Origin: Areca catechu
Lineage: Eukaryota > Streptophyta > Magnoliopsida > Arecales > Arecaceae
Direction: 5' to 3'
Length of the DNA: 64,000 nt
Assembly (NCBI GenBank): GCA_021397845.1
Contig: CM038047.1
Coordinates: forward strand, 42,511,210-42,575,209
Shown: positions 33,595 to 47,039 of the stretch, one piece after another
Layout of the letters: every line of letters starts with the position of its first letter
Position numbering within the stretch: position 1 is the stretch's first letter
Translations under genes and position numbers: made by a program
The notes under the pieces: model-generated
What the model saw: only the letters and a program-made list of their open reading frames with translations
The model's database searches: none
Told to the model about the DNA's origin: nothing

Positions 33595-34264
33595 TAAGCT
33601 AGCCTTGCCTCTGACCTTCCCACCACTGGGAGGGGGAAGTGGCAGTAATGCACCGGACATCAACCGGACATCGTGATACATTTAAACAAAGGAATGGCTA
33701 GGATCATTACTTAATGTTATTTAAAAAAATAATGCACAAGCACCGTAGAAAAAACCCTTGTCAAATGTTACTTTTTGCATGCAGATAGGAGAGATAGAGG
33801 AAAGAAGAACATGAGAAGCTGTAGCATGGAAAACTTGTTTCTATTAAATGCAGTTTATCATAAGAAAAAGGCCTCAATCAAACTGAAAGAATACTGATGA
33901 AATCGAGTCCCAGCATATATTTCCTGTAAAAGGCTCCTGTTGTTTTCAAAACCTATTCCGCATGCAACCAGATATATCTTAAATGAACAAGAAAAAGAAA
34001 AAGGAGCTTACATCATTGTGCTAGGAAAAACAGATGCTCCTCAAAATTGGCATGTTACTAAGAACCACTTACTTTACTGACTGTTAGGATAAAAAATGTT
34101 TCAAAAATCATCACATTAAATAAGATGTGAGCGATGTATTTTACAATTATAATACTTGAAAAAAAGAGTTCAAATGTGTTAAAATATTTTTTTTTAAAAA
34201 AATATTAAGCAGAACTCATACGATATAACAGTGCCTGGGTTCTCTACCCGCCTCTTGAATCACA

Positions 34265-37200
34265 TCAACTGGAGCATGCCACTTTGATTTCAAAAATATT
34301 TGTCTGGTCATCAATCAGGTCACCAGACATTGCTGAAGGTATTCTATGACGCTTTAAAATTCGAGAGGTAGTTAGCCGGGCATTTTGATAGTTTAGCACG
34401 ATTACTCTTTCATCATCCAAATCAAATCTTACACTTTCTTCACTGCAACCCTCAACCAGTGCACACAAATGTTTTAGATTCTCAATCTCCACACCATTTA
34501 CTTTCTTCACCTGATCACCATATATTTCATGCTATTATATCCATTAATTAACAAACATGGAAGCATAGGTTTAACTAGGATTTTAAATTAGTGGACCGGG
34601 ATTGTTTATTATGAAAAATTGATGGAGCCAGAGTCCTTGGTTAGGACTGTAGATTTGCTAAATAGAAAATGTCATACCTGTAACTCAGACAGCCGCTCAT
34701 ATCCTGCATTAATATCATCCATCAGGACCTGAGGCACAAAGAGTTGGATATGATCATACTGATGTTGATCATGATTCTGAAAACAAAGGCTAAAATAAAG
34801 AAAAAAGAGAAAAAAGGGACCACCTTCCTAAATCAATGGGCACTACAGTGGTTATTCGGAAACTTCAGCTATATACTATAACTTTAATTGTTACATCAAA
34901 TTCAGCACATTAAGTAAAGAAACTTAATAAATGGTTTCATACCTGAAACAGAAAAAGAAAGTAAACAATTCTATATATTTGTCTAACACATGACCAGGTG
35001 ACAAGGTTGTACATAAGGTTAGCTGACAGGTTTGCTTGCTTCTTTTTCAAGTTATCATAGGTTTTCCCTGATCTTTGTCCTTAAATTGTATCACACTAGA
35101 TGGATTATTCACATTTGACAAGAGGTCATGAATTTCTTGAGCTTTGGATGAATAATAGAGCAGTTAGGGCTATAAGAAGAAGTTAATGCAGAGACAGATA
35201 TAGACCATGGCCTAGCAAGATGTTAAATCTTAATGAAGTACAAGGTAAATATCAATTAAGGGAGATGAATATAGCATTGCAGGAACCACAGCCGGAAAAC
35301 ACACTAATCCCATGATAGAATTTGTAATTCTCCTCCACATATTAAAGAAATGATAAAGGATAAATAGCAATCTTGATACAATGGCATGTCGGCATGATAT
35401 ATTAACCTTTCTTTTAACAGAGCACACCCAATGTCCACTGATGATGAAGATAAAGAAATGATAAAGATTAACTGGCTCGACATTTTAACTACATTCTCAC
35501 CGCAATAACTTACAAGGGTCAGCACTCCTAAATCTGGTTCTGCAATATTTTCTACTTAGGCCCAATCTAAAACACAGTGTTTGAATTGTTCATTACCACT
35601 TTTTCCACGTTGGTCTTTTCCACAGCAAGAACCACTGAGGAAAACTCCTGGTGGTTTGGAGCCCTAATAAAGAAGAGGTAGGCACTCATCAAGAAGCATG
35701 TCTCATGTAATTCTCTGTACAAGGTTCATCCCACATGGTTTTATGGTTGCAAACCAGTTCATTTAGGGGGTACTCTCCTATTAAAAATCTTATTTGTACA
35801 TTATCCTTTAAATACAACCCCCTCCTTTTTCTGACCTATATGTGCTATTCCATTCTTTTAATCCTAGACCATGTCCAATTCCTTCTCCTTGCTAGGGTCA
35901 TTCTTTTGGCCTTCGTCGCTCATGAGCACACCATTCAAACTGGCTCCTTATAACATTCACCTTCGGTACTGCTCAGCAGTTTGCTGCTTCAACTATTTTC
36001 AAGCAAGCTATCATTTCTAGTGTCAATAAATAATTATTAATTAAAAGGAATCTGCACCTAAAATCAGTTTTCCTGAAGCAATATGCACTAGGGATCATTA
36101 GCATACTGCAGCTGACATTTTTTTGGTATACGCAAATATTCACTGATATTAAAAATTTATGGGAATGTAAAAACTAGACCAACAATTCATTGAAAGTTAA
36201 AAATCTTCAAACCCCAGATGTCTTATGTGGATAAAAACATGAATGAATAATATAATATGGAAAATATACCTGAGAAAGGATGACGAGTTGTTCACCAGCC
36301 CTTTTAGGCAGTTCTCGCAATGCTCGCTCACATAATCGACGGGGTGATGTGTTATGCCAGTCTTCACCATACTCATGAAGGTATGGCTGGGTCAATGGAA
36401 CAAAGACCAGACCCGCAAAAATGTAATAGCTAGGCAACTTATCAAACTGATGAACAGGAACCAAAGGTTGTAACTGCAAAATTAGAAAGGCATACATGTT
36501 ATTCACAAGTAAGATGAGCATCTACACTCTTACTCAGAAGTAAAAGGATCTCAATAGGAGCTCAATTCTTTCCTAGTCTATCTAAAAATTGACAAAAGGG
36601 CAAGTCTTATGAAGAGTGATAAAAAATATATAATCAAGATGTTTTGGACCTAAGAATGTAATCATGGTTCCATTCACGATCATGAACATTGTGAATCCTA
36701 CTCCAGGTATCTATCTCTCTCATTTTCCATCCCTTGAATTTTAAATTTATAATAAATTAATTTTTTAAAAAAATGGTTCCTGTTGCTGCCGTAACTACAA
36801 CAAGTAGCATCGGATCTTCAACTAGCACCATATATACAGAAATGACAACCATACTAGCACCATATATACAGAAAGGTTAATGCTCTACGAGACATGAGTA
36901 ACCATACTCACAGGTTGAAGGGAAATACAGAATTCATGCTCTATGCCATCTCGCAATACTCTAACATTTGCTGTTTCATTGGGCTTCTTCATAGAGATTA
37001 GATGATCAAAAGTTATTCTCTCTCTGTTTCGAAAAGGAACTGCAAATACCACAGCATCAAAGAAGGTAAACATGAGCACAATCAAAACCAACAAATTCCA
37101 CTACATCTACTTGTGCCGGCAATTACGAATGTATAACCATCATCTGATAATGGATTAGATTCACATTCCATAGAAATGATTTCCAATGGCAAATGATATG

Positions 37201-40200
37201 TGCCAGAAGTAAGATTCGGTTTGAATTTGAAAAGACAAAAATACTAAAGTTGATAGGATAGAAGAGACTTAGCCGACCTGTTCCATCATTTGCTATAGAC
37301 ACACCATCAAATGCAAGAATAATGTCATCTTTCTTTAATACCCTATGGGCATCTGACAGAGGATTGATTTTGTTCACAAGAACACCAGTCATTTCTGGGT
37401 GCATGCGGAAGTGCTCTCTTAGTTGAGCATTTTCAGTAGCCTGGCACGACAATCCCAGCGAACAAAATCCAACATATCTGCCACTCTCTTCCACTCCAAC
37501 AATAAAATGTTTTATTATGGGGACTGGGATTATATACCTGCAGAAGAGAGAAATGACTGAAGGCTATGATATAGAAAAGATAAACCAAAATTTTGGTAAG
37601 TTGAGACATTTCAATTCACATATCAATATTTAAATTTCAAAGCATTAATCAAAATTCAGACTATGCATTTCATCTTTTATGGAGTACGAAATGATCTTGC
37701 CCTAAATCAGTTTGTTTCAAATGAAACTAATTTCATCTAAATCAAGCCCAAAGGGACTTAACACATTCACCCAACCCAATTTTGTCTAAGATGATGAAGA
37801 CCGAAGGGCTGAAAAGTCCAGAGCAAAATATTTCAGTTAAACTAAAAGCAATAATGCATGCTTTTATCCTACTAATATAATGACAATTTTTCTTTCAAAA
37901 GTATGTGATTATAAATGCAATATTTACACCTTCCAAAAAGTTGAGCTTCCTTCGTTGTCCTCTTCCTAAGGCTCTATCCAGAGACACAGTAATGGAGGAG
38001 CATGTTTATCAAAATTTTGCATAATTAAATAATGTTGATATTTGATATTTATATTTACATATTCATTGGAACCAACCCCCCCACCCCACCCCTTTCCTGT
38101 TAGATGTCTATAATAGAATGGGATACTCAAGCTTGAACCCATGTCATACAACCTTTATGACCTTTAGACAAATGATAATGCAATTCAAATTGGTATGATG
38201 GATACTTTAAAAATATGGATTTCTTTCATTTAAATGATTGCCAAGGGGAACTAAATAATGTTAGATAAGGAAAGAATACATTAAGAGTTAACTGTGTAAG
38301 TTCAAGAAAGACTGTAAGAGAAAGCAAAGATATTCCCTTTGACACAAACATAGAGTTCTAAACATTCCGGCCAAATCATCCAAAGCAGAAAAAGAGAAGT
38401 CATGTATGAAGCAATAATACTATCAAAATATGACAGAAAAGACAGAAAAGCTTTAACATGTGTAGGACTCACCCAATGTTTTCCGCGCATGCAAGATTTT
38501 GAAAAGCTACTCCAGCAACTTTGTCACCCATGATAGCAGGCCCTCCACTATTCCCAGGGTTGATCGCTGCATCAATTTGTATGGCCATGAGTTGGGTAGC
38601 ACCATGAACGTACTGTGTCGGTTCGACTCTAGAAACAACCCCTTTGGTAACAGAAATGTTGTCTCCACCTGCACATGGAAGGAGTTGTTATCATATAAGA
38701 GTAATCAGTTACTACGTTTTAACTAAATCAGTCTCCAGGGATATTTCAGTATGTGACATTTGCCAAATATATGCAATAAAGATTTCTCCTTGGCTAGTGT
38801 TTGGACTGGTGCTGGTATCAAGACAAGTACCATTAATAAGAAAGTTACCATCATAGGTCTATAAATGCTTACAGGAAGATAAGAATGTCAACGCAAACAA
38901 GAGACCAATACAATCATCCTATTTGGTGCAGTCCACCTCTAAGAAGAAAACATCACCAAGGCTATAGAGAAATAAATAACAAGTCAGAACAGAATCAAAA
39001 AAAATGTCAGAAAAAAGTCACCATCATTAACAAAATAATTCAGATTACACGGTTGGCTTCACTACAGAGTAGGTTTTGATGATGTGTGACTCCCTTGATT
39101 GGACCTCTCGTGGGACACCTAATCTGGAAATAAAACTTATTTATGATTTTCTCAATATCGTGTTGAAATTTTTCAGTGGTAAGGAATGGTACCATGTCCT
39201 GGAGGTTATTGGCCCTGGGTCAAGGAAGGGAAAAGAGTGAAAGAACAAGAAAATAGATCTTCTGCTTGATTTTCTGCATGTCTCCTTACACTAGCTCCAA
39301 CTTTTTATAACCTTAAGAGACCTAAACTAGATCTAGACCATTAATTTAATTAAATTAACCATGGCCATTGACCCAAATCTATGATTAAAGATATTACAAA
39401 AAAGCATTCCAAGCTCAAATCCCATTTTAGCACTTCCATGCCATGATAAATTAGTCAAAACTAGTACATTTGGTGCACCAAGCACATGCAAAAGATGCAA
39501 CATATTCTAGCAGCACAAAATTATATACAAAACTAGCTAAAAGTATGCCTAAATTCCAATGTTGTAACCCAGGAAAGTAATTACAAAATTATACCCTAAA
39601 ACATGGGGAAAGAATCCAAACATTAATTTGGTCTGAGGAATCATCTAATTGAAAACTTCAAGATCAACCTAGGCAGCATTATTAAGTAGTCATAACTATG
39701 CACTATCATGCAAATGATCATACCTTTCCGAGCAACAGAGAAAATATAATAAACAAATGAGAGACTAAGTTGCACTTGACTGCAAAATAATTTAAATTTT
39801 CACAGGGAGAACTTGAAGCATCCAGTTCCCTAATTTCCATAAATCCAAAATTTCAGCAAAATAAAAAAGAATTCAGCATAATTTTTTTTCTAAGCTATCA
39901 ATTTGTTTATCTTGTAAAAACTTATTCAAGCTAACCAACAGAAACAAAATATTGTGAAGGTCAATCATTTAAACAGAAAAGTTACTTCATATGTTACAAC
40001 ATGTTGATTTGTAACTCAACCAACTGCATCAGATAAGGAATAATAAGATAATTTGCTTGCCTTATTATAAATTTACGACTAACAAAACCACAAGCTAATC
40101 TGTCTGATAGAATATATGCATTTTGTCACATCACTATCAAAAAGCACAAGCTCTTAACAAGTTGCTACTGATAATCAATTGGTTACTCAATCCATTATAT

Positions 40201-43200
40201 GAATTCAGTGTTGTCAAATACATTCATAAGGCACGCCTAAGGCACAAGAATCACCAAGGTGCCAGCTTCGTGCCACACACAAAGTCACCCTGCTTTGCCA
40301 GCTGCTGCTGCTCTGTTTCTGTCCATCAGAAACAGAGGACAGAACAGAACATCCCAGCCCCCTTCCAGATGAGCAATATCCTTTATATGTGCATCAACAT
40401 GAATTTTATGCTTTCTAATTTATTAATTGTGTTGATTAATTGATAATTTATTATTAAATATGTTTAGTATCATGTATTCATAATTATTTATATATTTTTA
40501 TAATTTTCTGCCTCAATACACAAAGGCTGCACCTATCTTAGCACCCCGCACCTAGGCTCCAAGAGAACTTGGCATCTCAGTGTGCCTTAAGCCTTTGTCT
40601 ACTTTGTTTCATGGTATAGAATATTCAATTTAGAAAGAAGCTTGCATAAAACAAGGAGGAAATACATCATAGACATTGATGCTAGGCGCTGAGTGTCTCT
40701 TGAGCCCTATCATTGATAGAATGTCTAAACCACATAGGGGCTCATTCAAGTTTCCGATGTGTAAATGCACATGTGACAAGACAAACTATCTAAAAATATC
40801 AACTCATCTAGTTGTTCCAAAGTAGAAATTGCTAGAAATAAGAAAATTCTAATTATATACCTCAAACATGTCTAACAGTCTAACATCAAAGAATTTTTAC
40901 TCCTCACACCCATGATTTAACTACCTCTAACTCCACTGTTCTTGCAAACACAAAGATGTGATTCTTCTATTCATAGTAGATCTCATGATACAGACATTTA
41001 ACCAACAAAAATTGGCAGCCTCTTAACCACACAAGTCAAGCACCAACCTATCAAAAGCTAAAAATTGATTGGTGGCGGGTAACACCAGTGCTATGTAAAA
41101 GTAACCCAATAGCAAGGTGAAGCTGTCAAAAAAGGGAGGAAAAATGCAACTTAAGCCAATGTTAATTTGCAACACAAGGGAAAAGCTACATCCCAAGTGA
41201 CCTCCTTAGTGTTGAATTAATTTTCATCATCTTTTTTTATCTGACCACTTCCAATTTGCAGGATTGATGTTTCCATGAAGTAGTAGAAACACGGAAAAAA
41301 ATTAATTAAATGACCATTCATTGAATTTATTAAAATCTATTAGGAAAACTATAAAATTTCAAGTCCTAGGTAGAAGAATGAAAATGCAATTTCTTTATAT
41401 GCTCAAAAATAAGGAACTGATGTCAAAACTTAGTTTTTTTTTAAAAAAATTGTTATTTTATATATTTTATTGGACAAGCCATTCATATATTGTTTAAATT
41501 CATACCTTGTGGGTACCCAACCACAGCAACTGCTTCTTGCAAAAAAGGAATGTCACCAAGCTCCAAAAAATTCATCCCATTCCAAAATTCCTCATTTTCA
41601 ATAGTGAGAAGAGCTAGGTCACATTCATGGCCAACAGCTTGAACTTCTGCCTTGTACTTGGTAGGTGAACCATGCTTTCTTACAAGAACAAATGTATGAT
41701 CGGCTACAACATGAGCATTGGTCAAAATACGTCGTCCAGGAAGCACAAATCCTATATGAAATCAATGGAACTCAGTATGATCTATCAACATTTAAAGTAA
41801 AGTGAAGCTCATTTAATAATATGTAGACATTAAGTTCTATAAGTTGAACACCAATAAACAGAAATCCATGTACACAATATACAAATAAGGTGTAATTGTC
41901 TATGTAAATCTGATTGTGGGGCTTGAAGTTTAATTGGCAGATGACTGATTCATCAAAGCTTCAACCCAATAAACAGAAATCCATGTACACAATATACAAA
42001 TAAGGTGTAATTGTCTATGTAAATCTGATTGTGGGGCTTGAAGTTTAATTGGCAGAAGACTGATTCATCAAAGCTTCAACCCAATAAACAGAAATCCATG
42101 TAAACAATATACAAATAAGGTGTAATTGTCTATGTAAATCTGATTGTGAGGCTTGAAGTTTAATTGGCAGATGACTGATTCATCAAAGCTTCAACTCTGA
42201 GGAAATAAAAGACTGCAATCTTTGGAGGTATAGACACAGCTGAAACACAAACATAAAATGAGCATGATAAAACATATAGAATGTACCTTGAATGCAACTG
42301 AAAATTTTGAGTTTGTTTTGCTAGTTATTTCAAGTGTTTGACATGGTATTGCATCAAAAGACCAGTCTCAGGAAACAGGTATTGCAGTTTTAAAACGTCA
42401 GCAAGTTACTGTGGGTATTTGCCGTCTACTAAAAACCAAATCAAACAAACATAGAATGATTGTGTCAGTTTAAACTTAGCAATTAATGTCAATTTTTCAA
42501 AGTTTATGGAGATCAAATATGGATGAGCAGCTTCCATTGCCTCAACCAAGCATAATCGAAAGTTAAGGAAGATCTGTAACTGAGACTTCAATCTCACTTT
42601 AGCTCAAAGTTTTGAATACCAATAGTAAATCCCATACCATTTTTCCATCAGAATGGTACAATATTGGTCTATTACCAGTATTGACAGTACTTATTGAAAC
42701 TAACAGTATCACAAAGAATGAAAAACCATTGGTACCAACCGGGATCGTTGGTAGGTACCATAGGCTTGCACATTACAGATGATTTCAGCATCTCAATACC
42801 TGTACCAGTGTCGGTTTGCATGTTACAATACGATATGCTGATGGTACCATCCTGTTCCAGCAGTTTCTGAATCCATGCTTTTGCACAATCTATGCACAAT
42901 CTATGCACAACCAACTCCCACAGTCTATGCACAATCTATGCTTTTGCACAATCTATGCACAACCCACTACCACAGTCTATGCTTTTGCACAATCTACGCA
43001 CAACCCACTACCACAGTCTAGTGCCAATTAAAAATCTTGGAAAAGGCATGTCATGGGTTTGAAACCTATCCTTGCATAGGATATTAGCCATCATGCTAGC
43101 TCAAGTTAGTCCCAAAAAGAGTACCATGGTCTACTGATAGAGTTACTGCATACTTTGCAATTCCTAATGGCTTTAAATTGGGCCATCTTTTCAATGCACA

Positions 43201-45880
43201 CATGAGTGCATATGTAATTAGTCATCGCATGATCCAAGCGCAAACCAATCTGGGTCTTATTCAGCCTTGTTGCAAACATGATACGGATTGGTCATGGCAT
43301 AATGTGGTTTCAGAACAACTTGAACATGACTTAAGCTTGGCTCGGACAGAGTCAAAATCACAAAATATTCTAGAGCCTACCTAAAATCAATTTCATTATG
43401 GACCTCGCACCCTATACATCGCCATAGGCCCATGTTACCCATGGACATGCTATCGCACACATGAACAAGGGTAAGCATCCACAAGTGCTGGCAAGAAACT
43501 CAGGAGTTAGGACCTTTGACATATGCCTATAACCATGAATGGCCAAGCTCTTGTAAATGCACAGAGTCTCAAGCTTCTACAAGTGCAGGGGAGCTAGGTA
43601 GATTTCGCATATTGAATGTGCAGTATGGATATGCATGCATACAAGTCCATACAGGCATGTGATGTAACATGTTGTGCATGTCACAAGCATGAGCAGCATG
43701 TGTAATGACTTGTTTGTGTATGTGCTTATGGGGCTTTTTGGTTGTATTATTTTCATTGCCTACTATTTTAGAATCAGCCTACTACTAGTTGAATCATTTG
43801 TTATGTAACGGTATTTGGTGGGTTACCAAGAACTGATGCGGCACAAAGTAAGACATACTAGCTAGGGAATTACCTAAATATAATTGCAACTAGGTTTATG
43901 CTAGTCAAGAAGGTTTGGGCTATTTCAAATCAGCAGATATCACTTACAGCATCCAATGATAGAGGGGGTATTATTTAATGTGATGTTTGTCTTCATCATT
44001 CTCATATCTATGTCCTCATACACCACCAAATGACAAAAATGAAAATAACAGTCAGAAGCAAGAAGAAATAGAACAAGTAGCACAAAAGTTTGAGTTTTTT
44101 TTCTTTTTGATTATATATAAGATTTTAATTTTCCTTATAGCATTTTTACAATGCATGATCAAATAAGTTTTTTTCATTTTTTCCAAATGTGGACCTCTTT
44201 AAATAATATGTGTTGAATTGCATTACTAATCGATACAAGCTTTGTGTTAATAAGATCGATAGTAAGCAGATTAGAAATCATGATTTAAATAATTTGCTCT
44301 GCTTAATAATTGACTGCCAAACTCATGATAACACCTATGTTTCATAACCAAAGAAATTATTTACTTCATCCCTGTTCAGTTACTATAATCACTGACAAGA
44401 TGATATTGTCATTTTGCAAACTTGTAACTGCAGAAGAATCTGCAATATTAACAGTACCTGAACATGCATAAGTCTGATGTTAAGTAGACAGTAAAACTTC
44501 CATATTACTTGGTATTTGCTAGTATGAAGGAGCAAAAAAATAAGGCTTTTATATTTTTTCTACTCCTTTTGTTGTTATTTTGCTTTTATATTTTTACTTA
44601 CTTCTATAGTCTATACATCATTCTGAATGTTTAATATCCTATATTAATTTCCTATGTTGCAGGAACACATAAAAGTGTTTTGAGCATATTGGCCAATACC
44701 AGTGCAATATCATGTACCATCTACAAACAGCATAGCAAGCTTTACCAGTAAATAATTTCTTGGCAATTAGATAGACCTTATTTTGTGAAATAAGCTTCCA
44801 GACCATCTCTTTGCCATGAATACACATGGTATAAAATGTAGGCCTTCCATCCACTCCTAATTCTATCCCATCTTGGTCCCAACCTTAAGGGTTACATAGG
44901 AATGACTCTTGCTCATTTACAAAATGAGGAGCTAGAAAAAGAGGAAAAAGAACCTCTCGATATGAAAGCCCATTGCCAAGGAGCTCTAAGTCAACCCAGT
45001 CTACAACTTTATGAGATCCGATATTTTTCTTCTTCAGAGAGAGCATGCACACAAGCCGTGACTGCATGCAGGTGGGAGTGTGGGAAGGTGTCTCTGTGAA
45101 CCATTTTTACTGATTAGCAATAAGCAATCCTTCATCCGAAGATTCCATCTCACAGTGAAATAGTGAGAAGCAACATCTTTTTATTCCTTTCCATAACCAG
45201 CACATGAAATGTAGTCTATTCACTGTAAGGGAGTTCTTTTTTAAAAAAAAAATCTTATTGTCCCCTTATTTTCCAGTGATTCTTATGTTTCACTATCACA
45301 CAACGCACTGCAAACATTTTGCACGGTCATTTAAGGATTAAACCGAGGACGACGTGTCTTTTTTACTGTGCTATTGGCAAAATAAATCCTTAAGTTTCAT
45401 ATATCGCATATATCAAAAGAAAAGATGCGAGCTTCGGACTGATATTAGGCCTGGGCTTCATAATAGCAAACCATAGCTCAAATTCGAAGCGGGTCTTCAC
45501 TTACCAGAGCCCATGCTCTCCCTCTGGGACTTATTCTGCCACGGGAGAAAGTAATTGGGGCTGCTCGACACCGTGAAAACCTTCACAACCGAGTCCAGCG
45601 CGAGCTCGATGGCCCCGTGGGCATCGGTGTGCCGATAGCTCACCAGTTCCTCATCCTCCTCCGAAAAGAGGCGAGAAAAGGCACCTCTAAAGCCACCGTT
45701 TCCGCCATCGCCGCCGTCATAGGGGCCGGAGGTGCCGGTGGAGAAGAGGGAGAAGAAGATGGAGTTCCGGAGAACGGGAGGAGATTGGAGGATGGTTCTT
45801 CCGGGGAGAGGAGCAGAGGGGCGGTGGAGGAAACGGCGGAGAGGGAAGAGCCTCCGGATGTTGCGCATGGAGGCGAGCAT
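34265..45880 (-). CDS. DEG10: DEG10-type Do-like serine protease, mitochondrial; 8 exons
   Basis: Exons (minus): 45880-45505, 41751-41506, 38668-38473, 37537-37278, 37039-36912, 36473-36270, 34728-34678 and 34510-34265. All introns are GT-AG and phases agree, giving 568 residues; plant DEG10 proteins are about 580. The arginine-rich N-terminus (MRNIRRLFPLRRFLHR) fits a mitochondrial presequence. The trypsin-like triad is complete: His in LTNAHVV, Asp in ECDLALL, Ser in NPGNSGGP. A PDZ-like domain follows (TGVLVNKINPLSDAHRVLKK, DDIILAFDG), then the second half typical of plant DEG9/DEG10. ATP-independent protein quality control in mitochondria is the known family role. The exon 4 donor GTCGGC is weak. 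Introns 1 and 2 are very long (3.75 and 2.84 kb). An in-frame upstream ATG at 45955 would add 25 residues. Confidence 0.93.
41851..42195 (+). repeat. Three 115-bp tandem repeats in DEG10 intron 1
   Basis: Three nearly identical copies start CCAATAAACAGAAATCC at 41851, 41966 and 42081 and end CATCAAAGCTTCAAC. They lie about 100 bp inside intron 1 from exon 2. Near-identity implies recent duplication. Confidence 0.9.
42878..43020 (+). repeat. 41-62 bp tandem repeats in DEG10 intron 1
   Basis: Repeats of CTTTTGCACAATCTATGCACA and CCCACTACCACAGTCTATG, with the last two units 41 bp apart. The 71-residue open frame here is a repeat artefact. Confidence 0.75.
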
Positions 45881-46011
45881 GGCTTCTGGAGCGGGAAGGA
45901 GCAAGAGTGACGGGGGAAGGGCGAGGGTTTTAATCACAGAAGCAATCACGTGCATTTCACGTTAGTGAATGTAGTAAATTTAATTTTGCTACGTTGTTTT
46001 ATGTAAATCAC

Positions 46012-46018
46012 ATTTATA
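46012..46018 (-). promoter_or_regulatory. Candidate TATA box of DEG10
   Basis: On the minus strand TATAAAT (in CAATATAAATGTG) lies 132 bp upstream of the ATG at 45880 and 57 bp upstream of the in-frame ATG at 45955. A CACGTG G-box core is at 45947-45952, probably within the transcribed leader. Only about 120 bp of non-element DNA remains upstream before the Tat LTR at 46140. Confidence 0.4.
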
Positions 46019-46139
46019 TTGAGTTCGGAATTACGGTAGACCATGCACGAGCGATGAATATGATTATAGACCCCTCTACAATCCAAAACAAATAAATATT
46101 TATAGATATAACGACTCAATATCTTTTTTGGTTAGGTAG

Positions 46140-46986
46140 TGTTGATGCCAAAATTTATCAAGTGCCAAAAGAAAAGCTAGAGATGGTATTGAAGATCTTA
46201 GGATAGATAGTGCAGGCTGATCCCTGGAAAGAGATACATGCAAAAAAAGCTCTACAAGAGATGATCCTTGTGATGGCACTTTAACACTCAAGTCAATATG
46301 GATACCAACAGGAGCAAATATGAACGAAAATGCTTGCATTCTGACGTAGCACAGTCGTACTGGTAGGCTGACGTGGTACAGCCATGCTGGTAGGCCCATT
46401 GTTAAGAGTCTCTTGGTTGATCATACCTGATGGCTCCCTGTCAAGTATCTTGGAAGGCAGTCAGCAAGGCTCACTGATACCTTGGGGCATCCACCTGAGA
46501 CTTATGGTCGAGCACCTTGGGGGTAGTCGACAAGGCTTGCTTATTCCTTAAGGTATAGAAGTTGACCTCTGCCATCATCTACCCGAGGATTTCTAGCCGA
46601 GCATATTGGAGGTGATCGACAAGGCTTGTTGATGCCTTAGGGCATAGGAGTTGGCCTCTACTATCATCTACCTGAGGACTTCTGGCTAAGTATTTTAGGG
46701 GCGGTCAGTAGGGCTCGTCGATACTTTAGGACATAGGAGTTGGTCTCTACCATCATCCGCCTAAGGACTCTAGCCAAGCATCTTGGAGGCAGTCGATAGG
46801 GCTTGCTGATGTCTTAGGGCATAGGAGTTGGTTTCTACCATCATCTGCCTGAGAACTTTTGACTGAGCATCTTGGAGATGGTCAGTAAGTCTCGCTAATG
46901 CCTTGGACAAAGTGTGCGTTACTTAGCTAGTATAGAACTCGCATCGCTATGGATCCCATGTGTCTGACCCAATTATATTTTTTTTC
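46140..46986 (-). repeat. LTR of copy 3 (about 847 bp, boundaries inferred)
   Basis: The plus-strand left end is TGTTGATGCC at 46140. The right end TTTTTTTTCA near 46986 is followed by ATTGATACCTCCCTACTTCC, which reversed is a purine-rich tract (GGAAGTAGGGAGGTATCAAT) suited to be the polypurine tract. Hence this is the 3' LTR on the minus strand. The expected TSD copy is GGTAG (46135-46139). Boundaries are unconfirmed without the partner LTR. Confidence 0.5.
46480..46910 (+). repeat. 89-bp tandem repeats inside LTR of copy 3
   Basis: Four to five diverged units at 88-90 bp (markers at 46552, 46642, 46731 and 46819), each with GGCATAGGAGTTGG, CTACCATCATCTGCCTGAGG and TTGGAGGCAGTCGA blocks. 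It corresponds in position to the 122-bp array in the LTR of copy 2. Confidence 0.85.
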
Positions 46987-47039
46987 AATTGATACCTCCC
47001 TACTTCCTGATCCTGGGTGCAGCCAGATCACAGAATTAT

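Larger units (their letters stand above)
30441..34264. other. Intergenic region downstream of DEG10
   Basis: Mostly AT-rich, with no recognisable coding sequence on either strand. It holds two possible SINE remnants (31385-31470, 32180-32263), a T-rich run near 32390 and a CCA microsatellite (33571-33594). A GA-rich and pyrimidine-rich stretch at 31100-31260 looks like transcribed leader DNA on the minus strand but has no attached ORF. The right LTR of old Tat copy 1 should lie here if intact; I could not find it. Confidence 0.4.

Noticed and set aside
40200..40620. GC-richer block with repeated GGCAC and CACCTA words in DEG10 intron 2
   Set aside because: Suggestive of a small dispersed repeat, but I found neither terminal repeats nor target duplications.
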